Assembly: GCA_947627885.1 (NCBI GenBank)
Contig: CANQXP010000015.1
Coordinates: 1 to 38,745 of the forward strand
Source of the DNA: an uncultured Rikenella sp.
GTDB lineage: Bacteria; Bacteroidota; Bacteroidia; Bacteroidales; Rikenellaceae
Reading direction: 5' to 3'
Length of the DNA stretch: 38,745 nucleotides
The notes under the pieces were generated by a model that saw nothing but the letters and a program-made list of their open reading frames with translations, ran no database searches and was not told where the DNA came from. Each line of letters starts with the position of its first letter. Within the stretch, counting starts at the first letter, position 1. Below are positions 8,957 to 17,600 of this stretch, piece by piece. Position numbers and translations under genes: made by a program.

Positions 8957-8967
8957 TTTTTTACCTT

Positions 8968-9298
8968 TATTCGTTCGGTTATCCGTACCTGCCCGCACCG
9001 CACTGCCACCTTCGATTTCCGCGTCAGCGGGCGGCCCGGAGCCACCCCCGGCGGAGGGCCGCAACTGCGCTACGCTTGTTTTGCCTCCGCTGGCTCCGGC
9101 CGATGTAACCCAAAGCAAGTGATTGCAGAGCCTAAGGAATAACGTAGATAGCTGAAAGTTTGGTTTCGCCTTCCTCCTGGCGCCTCGGCCATTCAAGCAG
9201 GCTGTATGGCTACTCGGCTGCCGCGTCGGCTCTTTGGTTCTTTCTTTTCAAAGAAAGAACAGTACCAGGCGGAACGGTGCAAAATAAACCGAACGATT
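8968..9298. repeat. Palindromic intergenic repeat, divergent copy R2
   Basis: About 331 bp between the divergent DUF486 and hemW genes. The ends match the family (TTATTCGTTCGGTTAT on the left, ATAAACCGAACGATTAG on the right), and the right terminal hairpin GTTCTTTCTTT/AAAGAAAGAAC is intact at about 9239-9260. The module GAGCCTAAGGAATAACGTAG is present. The centre is not the usual long hairpin but unrelated GC-rich sequence, and about 70 extra bases lie between the CTGAAAGTTT segment and the right hairpin. It looks like a rearranged or chimeric copy. The first part of the right flank may hold the hemW promoter, but I cannot point to a box. Confidence 0.7.
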
Positions 9299-9324
9299 AG
9301 CGGCACAAAAATAGGATAAAAAAT

Positions 9325-10425
9325 ATGTCCGGGATATATCTACACATACCCTTTTGTCGGCAGATATGCCATTACTGCGACTTTCACCACAGCGCCAGCC
9401 TCACCCGCAAAGGCGAGATGCTCGAAGCCATAGCGCGCGAACTCGCCCGGCGGCAGGACGAGATCCCGTCCGGAAGCGTAAAAACCCTCTACTTCGGCGG
9501 AGGCACCCCCTCCGTCTGCACAGCCGGAGAGATCCGGGATCTTGTTCGCCAAGTGCGCAGACTTTGGAACGTCGGCAGTTTCGAGGAAACGACCCTCGAA
9601 GCCAATCCCGACGACCTGACCCCCGAATACCTCCGCGGACTGCGCGAGGCAGGCATCGACCGCCTGAGCATCGGCATCCAGTCATTCCGCGACGACCACC
9701 TGCAGCGCATGAACCGCCGCCACACCGCCCACGCAGCCGCCGAAGCGGTAAGCCACGCGCAGGAAGCGGGATTCGGGAACATCACCATCGACCTGATCTA
9801 CGGCCTGCCCTGGATGACCCCCGAAGAATGGCAGTACAACCTCGACCGGGCCGTATCGCTGGGCGTGCAGCACATCTCCGCCTACCACCTGACCGTCGAG
9901 CCCCGCACCGTGTTCGGCAAACAGGGATTGAAGCCCGTGGACGAAACCGTGTCGGAACTGCATTTCGGGATGCTGCGCGAGACCCTGACCCAAGCCGGAT
10001 TCGAACATTACGAAGTCTCCAACTTCGCCCTTCCGGGATTCCGGGCCCGGCACAACAGCTCCTACTGGACTGGGGAGCCTTATCTGGGCGTCGGCCCCTC
10101 GGCACACTCTTACGACGGAGCGGATCGCCGGTCGTGGAACGTGTCGAGCAACCGGCTCTACCTGGAAGGAGCGCCGCACAGTGTCGAACGGCTGACGGAA
10201 ACCGACCGCCTGAACGAATACCTGATGACGCGGCTCCGGACAGCGGAGGGCCTCTCGACCGGATACCTGGCCGCCCGTTTCGGGCCCGAAGAAGTCGCGA
10301 GGATAACGGCCCGCTGCGAAAATTTCGTAGCTACGGGCGATATGCGCCGCACACCGGAAGGATTCGCCGTCCGACCGGAACGCCTGCTGGTATCGGATTT
10401 CCTGATCTCGGAACTGTTCCGCTAA
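9325..10425 (+). CDS. hemW: HemW, heme chaperone (radical SAM, HemN-like)
   Basis: 366 residues, shorter than true HemN coproporphyrinogen dehydrogenase. The radical SAM cluster motif is C11-x3-C15-x2-C18 (PFCRQICHYCDF), then FGGGTPS for SAM binding. The HNxxYW motif, diagnostic for HemW heme binding, is present as HNSSYW starting at H243. The family inserts heme into respiratory proteins; it is often mis-annotated as an oxygen-independent coproporphyrinogen oxidase. Stands alone on the plus strand, downstream of repeat R2. Confidence 0.92.
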   Translation: MSGIYLHIPFCRQICHYCDFHHSASLTRKGEMLEAIARELARRQDEIPSGSVKTLYFGGGTPSVCTAGEIRDLVRQVRRLWNVGSFEETTLEANPDDLTPEYLRGLREAGIDRLSIGIQSFRDDHLQRMNRRHTAHAAAEAVSHAQEAGFGNITIDLIYGLPWMTPEEWQYNLDRAVSLGVQHISAYHLTVEPRTVFGKQGLKPVDETVSELHFGMLRETLTQAGFEHYEVSNFALPGFRARHNSSYWTGEPYLGVGPSAHSYDGADRRSWNVSSNRLYLEGAPHSVERLTETDRLNEYLMTRLRTAEGLSTGYLAARFGPEEVARITARCENFVATGDMRRTPEGFAVRPERLLVSDFLISELFR

Positions 10426-10481
10426 TTTTACCCTCCGCCTGTTTTTGTTCAAGGTGAGTAAGGTATTATCAGAAAAAAGCG

Positions 10482-10489
10482 TATATTTG
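10482..10489 (+). promoter_or_regulatory. -7 box for tRNA-Arg
   Basis: TATATTTG, an exact TAnnTTTG, 33 bp upstream of the mature tRNA. Predicted transcription starts near 10496. Confidence 0.6.
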
Positions 10490-10522
10490 CATCCGTAATG
10501 CGCCGAAGGCACGTTACAGGAC

Positions 10523-10594
10523 GGCCCCGTAGTTCAATGGATAGAATATCAGATTCCGGTTCTGACGATATGGGTTCGAATCCCGTCGGGGTCA
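10523..10594 (+). tRNA. tRNA-Arg (anticodon CCG)
   Basis: A complete cloverleaf. The acceptor stem pairs GGCCCCG with CGGGGTC (one G-U). The D-arm starts GTTCAATGG. The anticodon stem TCAGA/TCTGA encloses the loop TTCCGGT, with anticodon CCG at 10556-10558, which reads CGG. The T-arm contains GGTTCGAATCC. Discriminator base A at 10594. The 3' CCA is not encoded (CAC follows), so it must be added by tRNA nucleotidyltransferase. Confidence 0.95.
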
Positions 10595-10609
10595 CACACT
10601 GAAACCGTC

Positions 10610-10655
10610 ATTCCCGCCTCTCTCCGGCCTTGGAGGGGAGCGGGAATCGTTATTT
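10610..10655 (+). terminator. Terminator after tRNA-Arg
   Basis: ATTCCCGC pairs with GCGGGAAT (10610-10647), with a further CTCC/GGAG stem inside, followed by CGTTATTTTTG. The T-rich tail doubles as the -7 region of the next gene. Confidence 0.6.
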
Positions 10656-10658
10656 TTG
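10651..10658 (+). promoter_or_regulatory. -7 box for lysO, seven bases from its ATG
   Basis: TATTTTTG fits TAnnTTTG. With the usual distance to the start point, the transcript would begin at or within two bases of the ATG, so the message would be nearly leaderless. Confidence 0.4.
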
Positions 10659-10665
10659 CAGGATC

Positions 10666-11616
10666 ATGCTCAAGATTTTCGCCGTCATGTGCCTCGGAGT
10701 CGCCGCCGGGTGGCTCACCCGCCGCCTGCCGCATCCGCGCAGGATCGCCGGGGTAGCCGTCACGGCCGCCATCCTGATGCTGATGGTCTTCCTCGGCGCG
10801 GAGGTGGGGGGCAACGAACTGGTGCTCCGCAACCTCGGCACCATCGGGCTGACGGCCGTCCTGCTGGGCGTAGGAGCCGTAGGCGGCGTACTGCTCGCCG
10901 CCAAAACGCTGTGGAGGTACAGTTTCCGGAAAGTCGCTCCGACAGCGCCGGAACCTTCGGCAACGGATGACGAAGCGACCTCCGGCGGCGGAGGCCGTTT
11001 CAGCCTCGTTATCGTAGGAACCTTCACCGCCGGCATCGCGCTGGGCATCCTGACCCCGGCGGCCCGGTGGGTGGAGGAATGGCCGCTGGCCATGTGCGCT
11101 TTGTACCTGCTGATGCTGGCCGTGGGGATCACGGTAGGCAGCGACACGGCGACGCTCCGCAGCATCGCCAGCCAGCCCAAACGGAGCATGCTGGTGCCGC
11201 TGGCGACCATTCTCGGCTCGTGGGCGGGCGTGACGGCCGTCTGGGGCCTTATGCAGGTCGCAGGCGGCCGGCCTATGCTCTGGTCGGACGCCATGGCGGT
11301 TGGGTCGGGACAGGGCTATTACTCCCTGTCGGGGGTGCTTTTGGCCGAGCTGCGCGGCCCGGAAATCGGGACGATCGGCCTGCTGGCGAACATTACGCGC
11401 GAAATGCTGACGGTGGTGGGTGCGGCATGGATGGTGAAACGGTTCTCGCCTCTGGGGCCGATCTGTTCCGGCGGGGCCACGACCATGGATGTATCGCTGC
11501 CGGGCATTTTACGCAGCTGCGGGCCGCAGTACCTCGCGCTGGCCGTGCTGCAAGGGGTGATCGCCGATCTTTCCGTTCCCTTTATGGTTCCCTTCTTCGC
11601 GGGGCTGGCGGGATAG
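10666..11616 (+). CDS. lysO: Lysine exporter LysO family membrane protein
   Basis: 316 residues, very hydrophobic, with about eight membrane helices. The N-terminal part (about 1-95) is the small LysO domain; a soluble linker rich in Pro, Ala and Gly follows (about 98-120), then the larger domain with WVEEWPLAMCALYLLMLAVG, GSGQGYYSLSGVL and GGATTMDVSLP. The family (formerly DUF340/YbjE) exports L-lysine in enterobacteria. In many Bacteroidales the two halves are separate genes, to my knowledge; here they are joined through the linker. The homologous start is MLKIFAVM at 10666, although the frame is open 36 bp further upstream across the terminator stem. Confidence 0.87.
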   Translation: MLKIFAVMCLGVAAGWLTRRLPHPRRIAGVAVTAAILMLMVFLGAEVGGNELVLRNLGTIGLTAVLLGVGAVGGVLLAAKTLWRYSFRKVAPTAPEPSATDDEATSGGGGRFSLVIVGTFTAGIALGILTPAARWVEEWPLAMCALYLLMLAVGITVGSDTATLRSIASQPKRSMLVPLATILGSWAGVTAVWGLMQVAGGRPMLWSDAMAVGSGQGYYSLSGVLLAELRGPEIGTIGLLANITREMLTVVGAAWMVKRFSPLGPICSGGATTMDVSLPGILRSCGPQYLALAVLQGVIADLSVPFMVPFFAGLAG

Positions 11617-11623
11617 ATTCGCA

Positions 11624-11647
11624 ACGGTCATTCAGGTGAATGACCGT
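11624..11647 (+). terminator. Terminator-like hairpin after lysO
   Basis: A perfect 10-bp stem, ACGGTCATTC/GAATGACCGT with loop AGGT, beginning 7 bp after the lysO stop codon. No U-tract follows, so termination strength is uncertain. Confidence 0.5.
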
Positions 11648-11952
11648 GCTACTGCGTCGAGCGTCCGATCAGACTATTTTTATGACCGCGCGCTGACGGA
11701 AATCCGGTTTCAACAAGCCTTGGCTTGTTGAAACGATTTCCTTTGTCAGCAGTCGCGCGCGGTGTTTCCGGAAACAATGGTGTCCTCTTACACCGATTGT
11801 CGCTGCGAACGCTCCCCAAAGGCGCCTTGACTCTACCTGTGTGGAACTGCGCTGCCGCGCGGGCCCCGCGTGACCGCGGTGGGACGAGCGATACTGCGTA
11901 TCGCTGGGATAGTAATGATCCCGGGTCGGGTGTCGGCATCCATCGAAAACAC

Positions 11953-11960
11953 TATCTTTG
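11953..11960 (+). promoter_or_regulatory. -7 box for cvpA, five bases from its ATG
   Basis: TATCTTTG is an exact TAnnTTTG and matches the box used by metG and the glycogen gene. Only five bases separate it from the ATG, which predicts a leaderless transcript. Confidence 0.5.
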
Positions 11961-11965
11961 CCTCT

Positions 11966-12592
11966 ATGAATATCATCGACATACTGGTGGGCCTCGTGCT
12001 GGTGCTATGCGTGTGGAGCGGCTGGCGCAGCGGCATCCTCGTCCAACTCAGCGGCATCGTAGGAATCGTCGCGGGGGCATGGGTGGCTTACCGTTTCTCG
12101 CACGCCATAGGCCGCTGGCTCGACCTGGAGGAGATGCCCTCCGAAGCGCTTTTCGTGATCGTGCTGATCGGGGTGCTGGTCTGCGTGATCCTTCTCTGCC
12201 AGCTGGTCACGCGCCTTTTGAAAGCGGGGGGACTGGCCGGGCCGCTGCGGCTGCTGGGCGCCCTGTTCGCCGTGGCCAAAGGAGTGCTGCTGCTGGGGCT
12301 GGCTCTTGTCGCGCTGGAGGCGGCCATGCCGTGGCTCTCGCCCAAAAACCGGGCCTCCCTCGGCAAAACGCTGAAAGAGGCCCGCAGTTATCCGTTATTG
12401 AAAAGTGTAGGGGGATTCGTATTCCCCTATATCGTCAGCGGCGCAAAAGCCGTGACGGACGGCATCGGAACTATTTATCCGACCACCGAACCCACCGGAG
12501 CCGCTTTTAAGGCGGATTCTTCATCTTCGGCAACCGGGGCCACGACGGACAAAACGCCCGTCGGCGACTCGGCCATCAGGATCATACCCTGA
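11966..12592 (+). CDS. cvpA: CvpA family membrane protein
   Basis: 208 residues. Four membrane helices fill about residues 1-125 ([20 protein letters not shown] at the start), the layout of CvpA/colicin V production proteins, whose role in bacteria is linked to envelope stress tolerance. The homologous start is MNIIDILVG at 11966. The C-terminal 39 codons ([10 protein letters not shown] to the end) are low-complexity and run antisense to the last codons of metG, because the stop codon lies 118 bp inside that convergent gene. The conserved domain ends well before the overlap. Confidence 0.88.
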   Translation: MNIIDILVGLVLVLCVWSGWRSGILVQLSGIVGIVAGAWVAYRFSHAIGRWLDLEEMPSEALFVIVLIGVLVCVILLCQLVTRLLKAGGLAGPLRLLGALFAVAKGVLLLGLALVALEAAMPWLSPKNRASLGKTLKEARSYPLLKSVGGFVFPYIVSGAKAVTDGIGTIYPTTEPTGAAFKADSSSSATGATTDKTPVGDSAIRIIP

Positions 12593-14583
12593 GACTCGAT
12601 CCCCTTGAGCACCCGCGGCGCGAGGTTCACCAGCACCAGCACCCGTTTCCCCACCATTTGTTCCGGGGTAAAATATTCCGCGATCCCCGACACGATCGTC
12701 CGGGTATCCAGTCCCGTATCCACGGTCAGTTTCAAAAGCTTTTTCGTTTTCGGCACCGGCTCCGCCGCCACGACCCGCGACACGCGGATGTCCATCTTGG
12801 CGAAGTCGTCGAACTGAACGACCTCCGCCTTAGCCTCGGCAACGGCCGCATTCGCCGCCGCATTCGCAGCTTTGGTCGCCGCCAACTTGGCCAACTGCGC
12901 CTCCACCACCGAATCCTCGATCTTCTCGAACAACAGCTGCGCCTGTCCCAGTTCGTGTCCCGGCGCCAACAGCGTCATGCAGCCGATATTGTCCCACTTC
13001 GCCTCCGCCGAGGGCAGATTAATCATTCCCCGGAGCTTCGCCGAAGTAAAAGGAAGGAACGGCTCGCACGCGATCGCCAGCGATGCCGTAATCTGTAACG
13101 ATATATTCAGAATCGTCGCCACCCGCACCTCATCGGTCTTAATCACCTTCCACGGCTCCGTATCCGCCAGGTACTTGTTCCCCAGCCGCGCCAGGTTCAT
13201 CATCTCCTTCAGCGCCTCCCGGAAGCGGTAATTCTCGATATTATGCTCGATAGCAGCCTTGATGACCGGCAACTGTTCGATCGTCTCGCGGTCGTAGTCC
13301 GTCAATTCCCCCAACGCCGGAACACGGTTGCCGAAATACTTACCCGTCAGCACCAGCGCCCGGTTCACGAAATTCCCGAAAATCGCCACCAACTCATTAT
13401 TATTCCGCGCCTGGAAATCGCGCCACGTGAAGTCGTTGTCCTTGGTCTCCGGCGCATTGGCGCACAACACATACCTCAACACATCCTCCTTGCCCGGAAA
13501 CTCGTCCAGGTACTCGTGCAGCCACACCGCCCAATTCCGCGAAGTGGAGATCTTGTCGTTTTCGAGGTTCAGGAACTCGTTGGCCGGCACGTTCTCCGGC
13601 AGGATGAAGTCCCCGTGGGCCTTGAGCATCGACGGGAAGACGATGCAGTGGAACACGATATTGTCTTTGCCGATAAAATGCACCAGTTTGGTCTCCTGAT
13701 CCTGCCAATACGGTTTCCACCCCTCCGCATCGCCACGGTTCTCGAACAGCTCCTTGGTAGCCGAGATATAGCCGATCGGCGCGTCGAACCACACATACAA
13801 GACCTTCCCCTCCGCCCCCGGCACCGGCACGGGAATACCCCAGTCCAAATCACGCGACACAGCCCGCGGCAAAAGTCCCCCATCCAGCCAGCTCTTGCAC
13901 TGCCCGTAAACGTTGGATTTCCACACCTCGTGGCCGACGCCGTTCTCCGGCCCGTGCTCCTTGAGTATCCATTCACGCAGGAACGCTTCATACCGGTCCA
14001 GCGGCAAGAACCAGTGCTTGGTCTCCTTAAGTACCGGCGTCGCCCCCGTGATCGCAGATTTCGGGTTAATCAGTTCGGTCGGCGACAGCGTCGATCCGCA
14101 CTTCTCGCATTGATCCCCATACGCCCCCTCGCTCTGGCACTTGGGGCAGGTACCCGTAATATACCTGTCCGCCAGGAACTGCTGCGCCTCCGGATCGTAA
14201 TACTGCTCCGTCGTCTGCTCAATAAAGTCCCCCTGCTCGTAGAGCTTCCTAAAGAAGTCCGAAGCAGTCTTCGCATGGACCGGACTCGAGGTTCTGGAGT
14301 AGATGTCGAAACTGATCCCGAACCGCCGGAAAGCCTCCTTGATGATCCCGTTGTACTTGTCCACCACATCCTGCGGCGTCACCCCCTCCTTTTTGGCCTT
14401 GATGGTGATCGGCACGCCGTGCTCGTCCGAGCCGCAAATGGAAAGCACGTCCTCGCCCCTGCCCCGCAGGTAGCGCACGTAAATGTCTGAAGGCACGTAA
14501 ACGCCCGCCAGGTGGCCGATATGCACCGGCCCGTTGGCATACGGCAGCGCCGAGGTAACCAGGTATCTTTTCGGTTGTTTCAT
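12475..14583 (-). CDS. metG: Methionyl-tRNA synthetase with C-terminal tRNA-binding domain
   Basis: Charges initiator and elongator tRNA-Met. 702 residues. The HIGH motif is at 21-24 ([11 protein letters not shown]); the zinc knuckle region contains [18 protein letters not shown]; the KMSKS loop is the variant KISTS at 344-348. After an Ala-rich linker (about 570-595), a C-terminal EMAP II-like OB fold follows ([15 protein letters not shown], with KVTVDTG-like and [10 protein letters not shown] elements). Expressed from the box at 14608-14615. Its 3' end overlaps the convergent cvpA by 118 bp. Confidence 0.96.
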   Translation of the reverse strand: MKQPKRYLVTSALPYANGPVHIGHLAGVYVPSDIYVRYLRGRGEDVLSICGSDEHGVPITIKAKKEGVTPQDVVDKYNGIIKEAFRRFGISFDIYSRTSSPVHAKTASDFFRKLYEQGDFIEQTTEQYYDPEAQQFLADRYITGTCPKCQSEGAYGDQCEKCGSTLSPTELINPKSAITGATPVLKETKHWFLPLDRYEAFLREWILKEHGPENGVGHEVWKSNVYGQCKSWLDGGLLPRAVSRDLDWGIPVPVPGAEGKVLYVWFDAPIGYISATKELFENRGDAEGWKPYWQDQETKLVHFIGKDNIVFHCIVFPSMLKAHGDFILPENVPANEFLNLENDKISTSRNWAVWLHEYLDEFPGKEDVLRYVLCANAPETKDNDFTWRDFQARNNNELVAIFGNFVNRALVLTGKYFGNRVPALGELTDYDRETIEQLPVIKAAIEHNIENYRFREALKEMMNLARLGNKYLADTEPWKVIKTDEVRVATILNISLQITASLAIACEPFLPFTSAKLRGMINLPSAEAKWDNIGCMTLLAPGHELGQAQLLFEKIEDSVVEAQLAKLAATKAANAAANAAVAEAKAEVVQFDDFAKMDIRVSRVVAAEPVPKTKKLLKLTVDTGLDTRTIVSGIAEYFTPEQMVGKRVLVLVNLAPRVLKGIESQGMILMAESPTGVLSVVAPVAEDEESALKAAPVGSVVG

Positions 14584-14607
14584 CGTTCGGTTTTACTTGT
14601 GTGGGCG

Positions 14608-14615
14608 CAAAGATA
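14608..14615 (-). promoter_or_regulatory. -7 box for metG
   Basis: The minus strand reads TATCTTTG (TAnnTTTG), 24 bp upstream of the metG ATG, in the 58-bp gap after the glycogen gene. metG therefore probably has its own transcript. Confidence 0.55.
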
Positions 14616-14641
14616 ACGCTTTTCTGCTTTACCCGCCGGCC

Positions 14642-17600
14642 CTACACCCACTTGACCAGGGCGAAGTCCATGCGATGCGGCAGTTTCGGGTTTTTGGCAT
14701 AGACCCGGATGGCCACGTCGTATGAACCCGCGTTCTCCGGCGTGGATTTCAGCCGGAAAGTCGCCACGCTCCCTTCCACCTCCACCAGCTCGAACTGGTG
14801 CGTACTCTTGAGGTTGATCTTGCCATTATTGCGCCCGTCGTCGGTGATCTGCTCGGCCACCAGCACCTCGACGCCGATATCCTCCGGCATCAGGCCGTCG
14901 ATGTCCACGTTCACCTCCAGATTGTAGTGCTCGCCCAGCTTGATGGCCGTATGCCCCACGTCGTACTGCTGGAAATTGAGCACCTGCACCTTGTCCCACG
15001 AGCGGCTCACGCGCCGTTTCCACGCCGCGATCTCGCGCGCCTGCGCAAAATCGTCCGCGACCATCTTCTCATGCCGCGCGAAGAGCTTCGAATAGAAGCG
15101 GTCTTCGTAATCCTGCATCATGCGGTTGGTGGTGAACTGCGAAGCCACCTCGGCGATACATTTCTTCACCGCTGCCACCCACCTGGTGGGCAGATTGTTC
15201 TCGTCACGGTCGTAATAGAGCGGCGCGATCTGCTCCTCGATGGTGGCGTAGATCATCTCCGCATCCATTTCGTCCTGGTAGCGCGGGTCGTCGAACGTGC
15301 TCTCCATCGGCAGCATCCACCCGGCGCCCTCCTTGTAGCCTTCGACCCACCAGCCGTCGAGCACCGAGAAGTGCAGCACACCGTTCATCACGGCCTTTTC
15401 GCCGCTGGTCCCCGAAGCCTCCAGCGGCCGCGTCGGGGTGTTCATCCACACGTCCACCCCCTGCACCATCCGCCGGGCCAGCTCCATGTCGTAATTCTGG
15501 AGGAAAATGACCTTCCCCAGGAACTGCGGCATCTTGGACACCTCGACGATCTTTTTGATCAGGTCCTGCCCCGCCTTGTCGGCCGGGTGGGCCTTACCCG
15601 CAAAGACGAACTGCACGGGGCGCTCCGGATTGTTCACGATCCGCTCCAGCCGCTCCATGTTGGTGAACAGCAGGTGCGCCCGCTTGTAGGTGGCGAACCG
15701 CCGCGCGAAACCGATGGTCAGCACGTCGTTCTTCAGGGACTCCTGTATCTGGACGATCTGCCGCGGCGAGTCGAACCGGAACTGCACCGGGTCGGCCACG
15801 CGCGTGCGTATCTTCTTCATCAGCCGCTCCTTGAGGTACAGCCGGGCGTCCCACAGCACTTTGTCGTCGATGTTGTAGACCTTCTCCCAGTTCTCCTTCG
15901 AGTAGTCGCCGTTCCGGAACGACTCCCCGAAAGCGTTGTAATACATCTCTTTCAGCCGGGTCGCGGCCCACGTCGGGAAATGCACCCCGTTGGTCACGTA
16001 ACCGATATGCAGCTCGCAGGGCAGGTAGCCCGGCCATATGTTTTTGAGGATCTCCTTGCTCACCTCGCCGTGCAGCCAGCTCACCCCGTTGACCTCCTGC
16101 GACATGTTGGAGGCCAGCACGCTCATCGAGAACTTCTCGCCCAGGTCGTTCGGGTTGGTCTTGCCGAGGTTAATGAACTGTTCCCAGGTGATCTTCAGCC
16201 GGTCGGGATAGTGCGACATATACTGCCGGATCATATCTTCCGGGAAGGCGTCGTGCCCTGCCGGCACCGGCGTATGGGTCGTGAACAGCGACGACGAGCG
16301 CACGCACTCCATCGCTTCGGAGAAGCTCAGGTCGTATTTGGCGATCAGGTTATGCACCCGCTCCAGCCCGATAAAGGCCGCATGCCCCTCGTTGCAGTGG
16401 TAAATATCGGATTCGATCCCCAGCGTGTTCAACAAACGGATACCGCCGATTCCCAACAGGAACTCCTGTTTGAGACGGTTCTCCCAGTCGCCGCCGTAGA
16501 GATGGTGCGTCACGCTGCGGTCTTCCGGCTGGTTCAGGTCGTGGTCGGTATCCATCAGGTAGAGCTCGGTCCTGCCCACATCACACCTCCATATTCTGGC
16601 GATGACCTTGCGTCCCGGAAAATTGACCGTGACGGTCTTCCAGTTCCCCTGCGCGTCGCGCACCGGGCTGATCGGCAGTTTGAAGAAGTCCTGCGGCTCG
16701 TAGCTCGCCTCCTGGTCGCCCGCCGCCGACAGCCGCTGGGTGAAGTACCCGTAACGGTACAGCAGCCCCACCGCGGTCATCGGCACATTCTTGTCCGAAG
16801 ACTCCTTGAGGTAGTCCCCCGCCAAGATCCCCAGCCCGCCGGAATAGATCTTCAGCGTATGGTGCAAACCATACTCCATGGAAAAGTATGCGATCTTGGG
16901 CCGGGCGTCCTTCGGTTTGGCCGCCATATATTTCTGAAACTCGGCGTAGACCGCGTCCATCCGCCCCAGGAACTCCTCGTTCTCGGTCAACTCGCGCAGT
17001 TTCTTGAGGTTGAGCTGGTCGATCAGGTCGATCGGGTTGCGATCCACTTTGTTCCACAGCTCCGGGTCGATCGACTCGAAGAGCTGCCGGGCTGGGTCGT
17101 ACCACGACCACCAGAGGTTTTTGGTCAACGCCTCAAGCGGGTGCAGCCGCTCCGGCACCGAGCTTTCGACCATCATCCGGGTCCAGTTCGGCTTGCTCTC
17201 CAGCAACAGCTGCTGGCGCATGTAGTTGAGTTGCTCGTGGGTGGCCCCCCCGTCGGTATAGGTACGCGCGCTGCGCCGCAAAGCCGCCTGCAAAGCGACT
17301 TGGTAGAGGTCGAGGTAGTAGGTGAAAAGGTTCGACCACAAAGCGGTCTTGGATATCTCCCGCGCCGATTCGCGGCGTTTCCGCATATCGTCGTCGCCCA
17401 TATTGGCGTATTCGGTCAGGGTCTGTGCGATGGCCGCCACCACTTCCGGACTGTTGGTGTCGTCGCGGTGCACGACGGTAACGCCCTCGTGGCCGCCTTC
17501 CGAATGCTGCTGCACCCACAGGCCGAACCCGGCCAGGTCGGTGGTCACGGTGGGCACCGAGAAGGCGATGCTCTCCAGCGGCGTGTAGCCCCACGGCTCG

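Larger units (their letters stand above)
11617..11965. other. Hairpin-rich intergenic region between lysO and cvpA
   Basis: 349 bp with no credible gene but a run of hairpins. In order: the lysO terminator (11624-11647); a large imperfect stem at 11685-11763 whose tip pairs GTTTCAACAAGCC with GGCTTGTTGAAAC and whose base pairs ACCGCGCG with CGCGCGGT; a palindrome GTTTCCGGAAAC (11764-11775); CAATGGTGT/ACACCGATTG (11775-11799); AGCGATAC/GTATCGCT (11887-11905); and GGGAT/ATCCC (11906-11922). It shares neither ends nor modules with the CGTTCGTTTA repeat family. It could be a structured RNA or the remnant of another repeat. Confidence 0.6.

Noticed and set aside
13415-13430. A CACGTG-containing sequence in metG as a third parS site
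   Set aside because: Outside the CACGTG core the bases do not fit TGTTnCACGTGnAACA.
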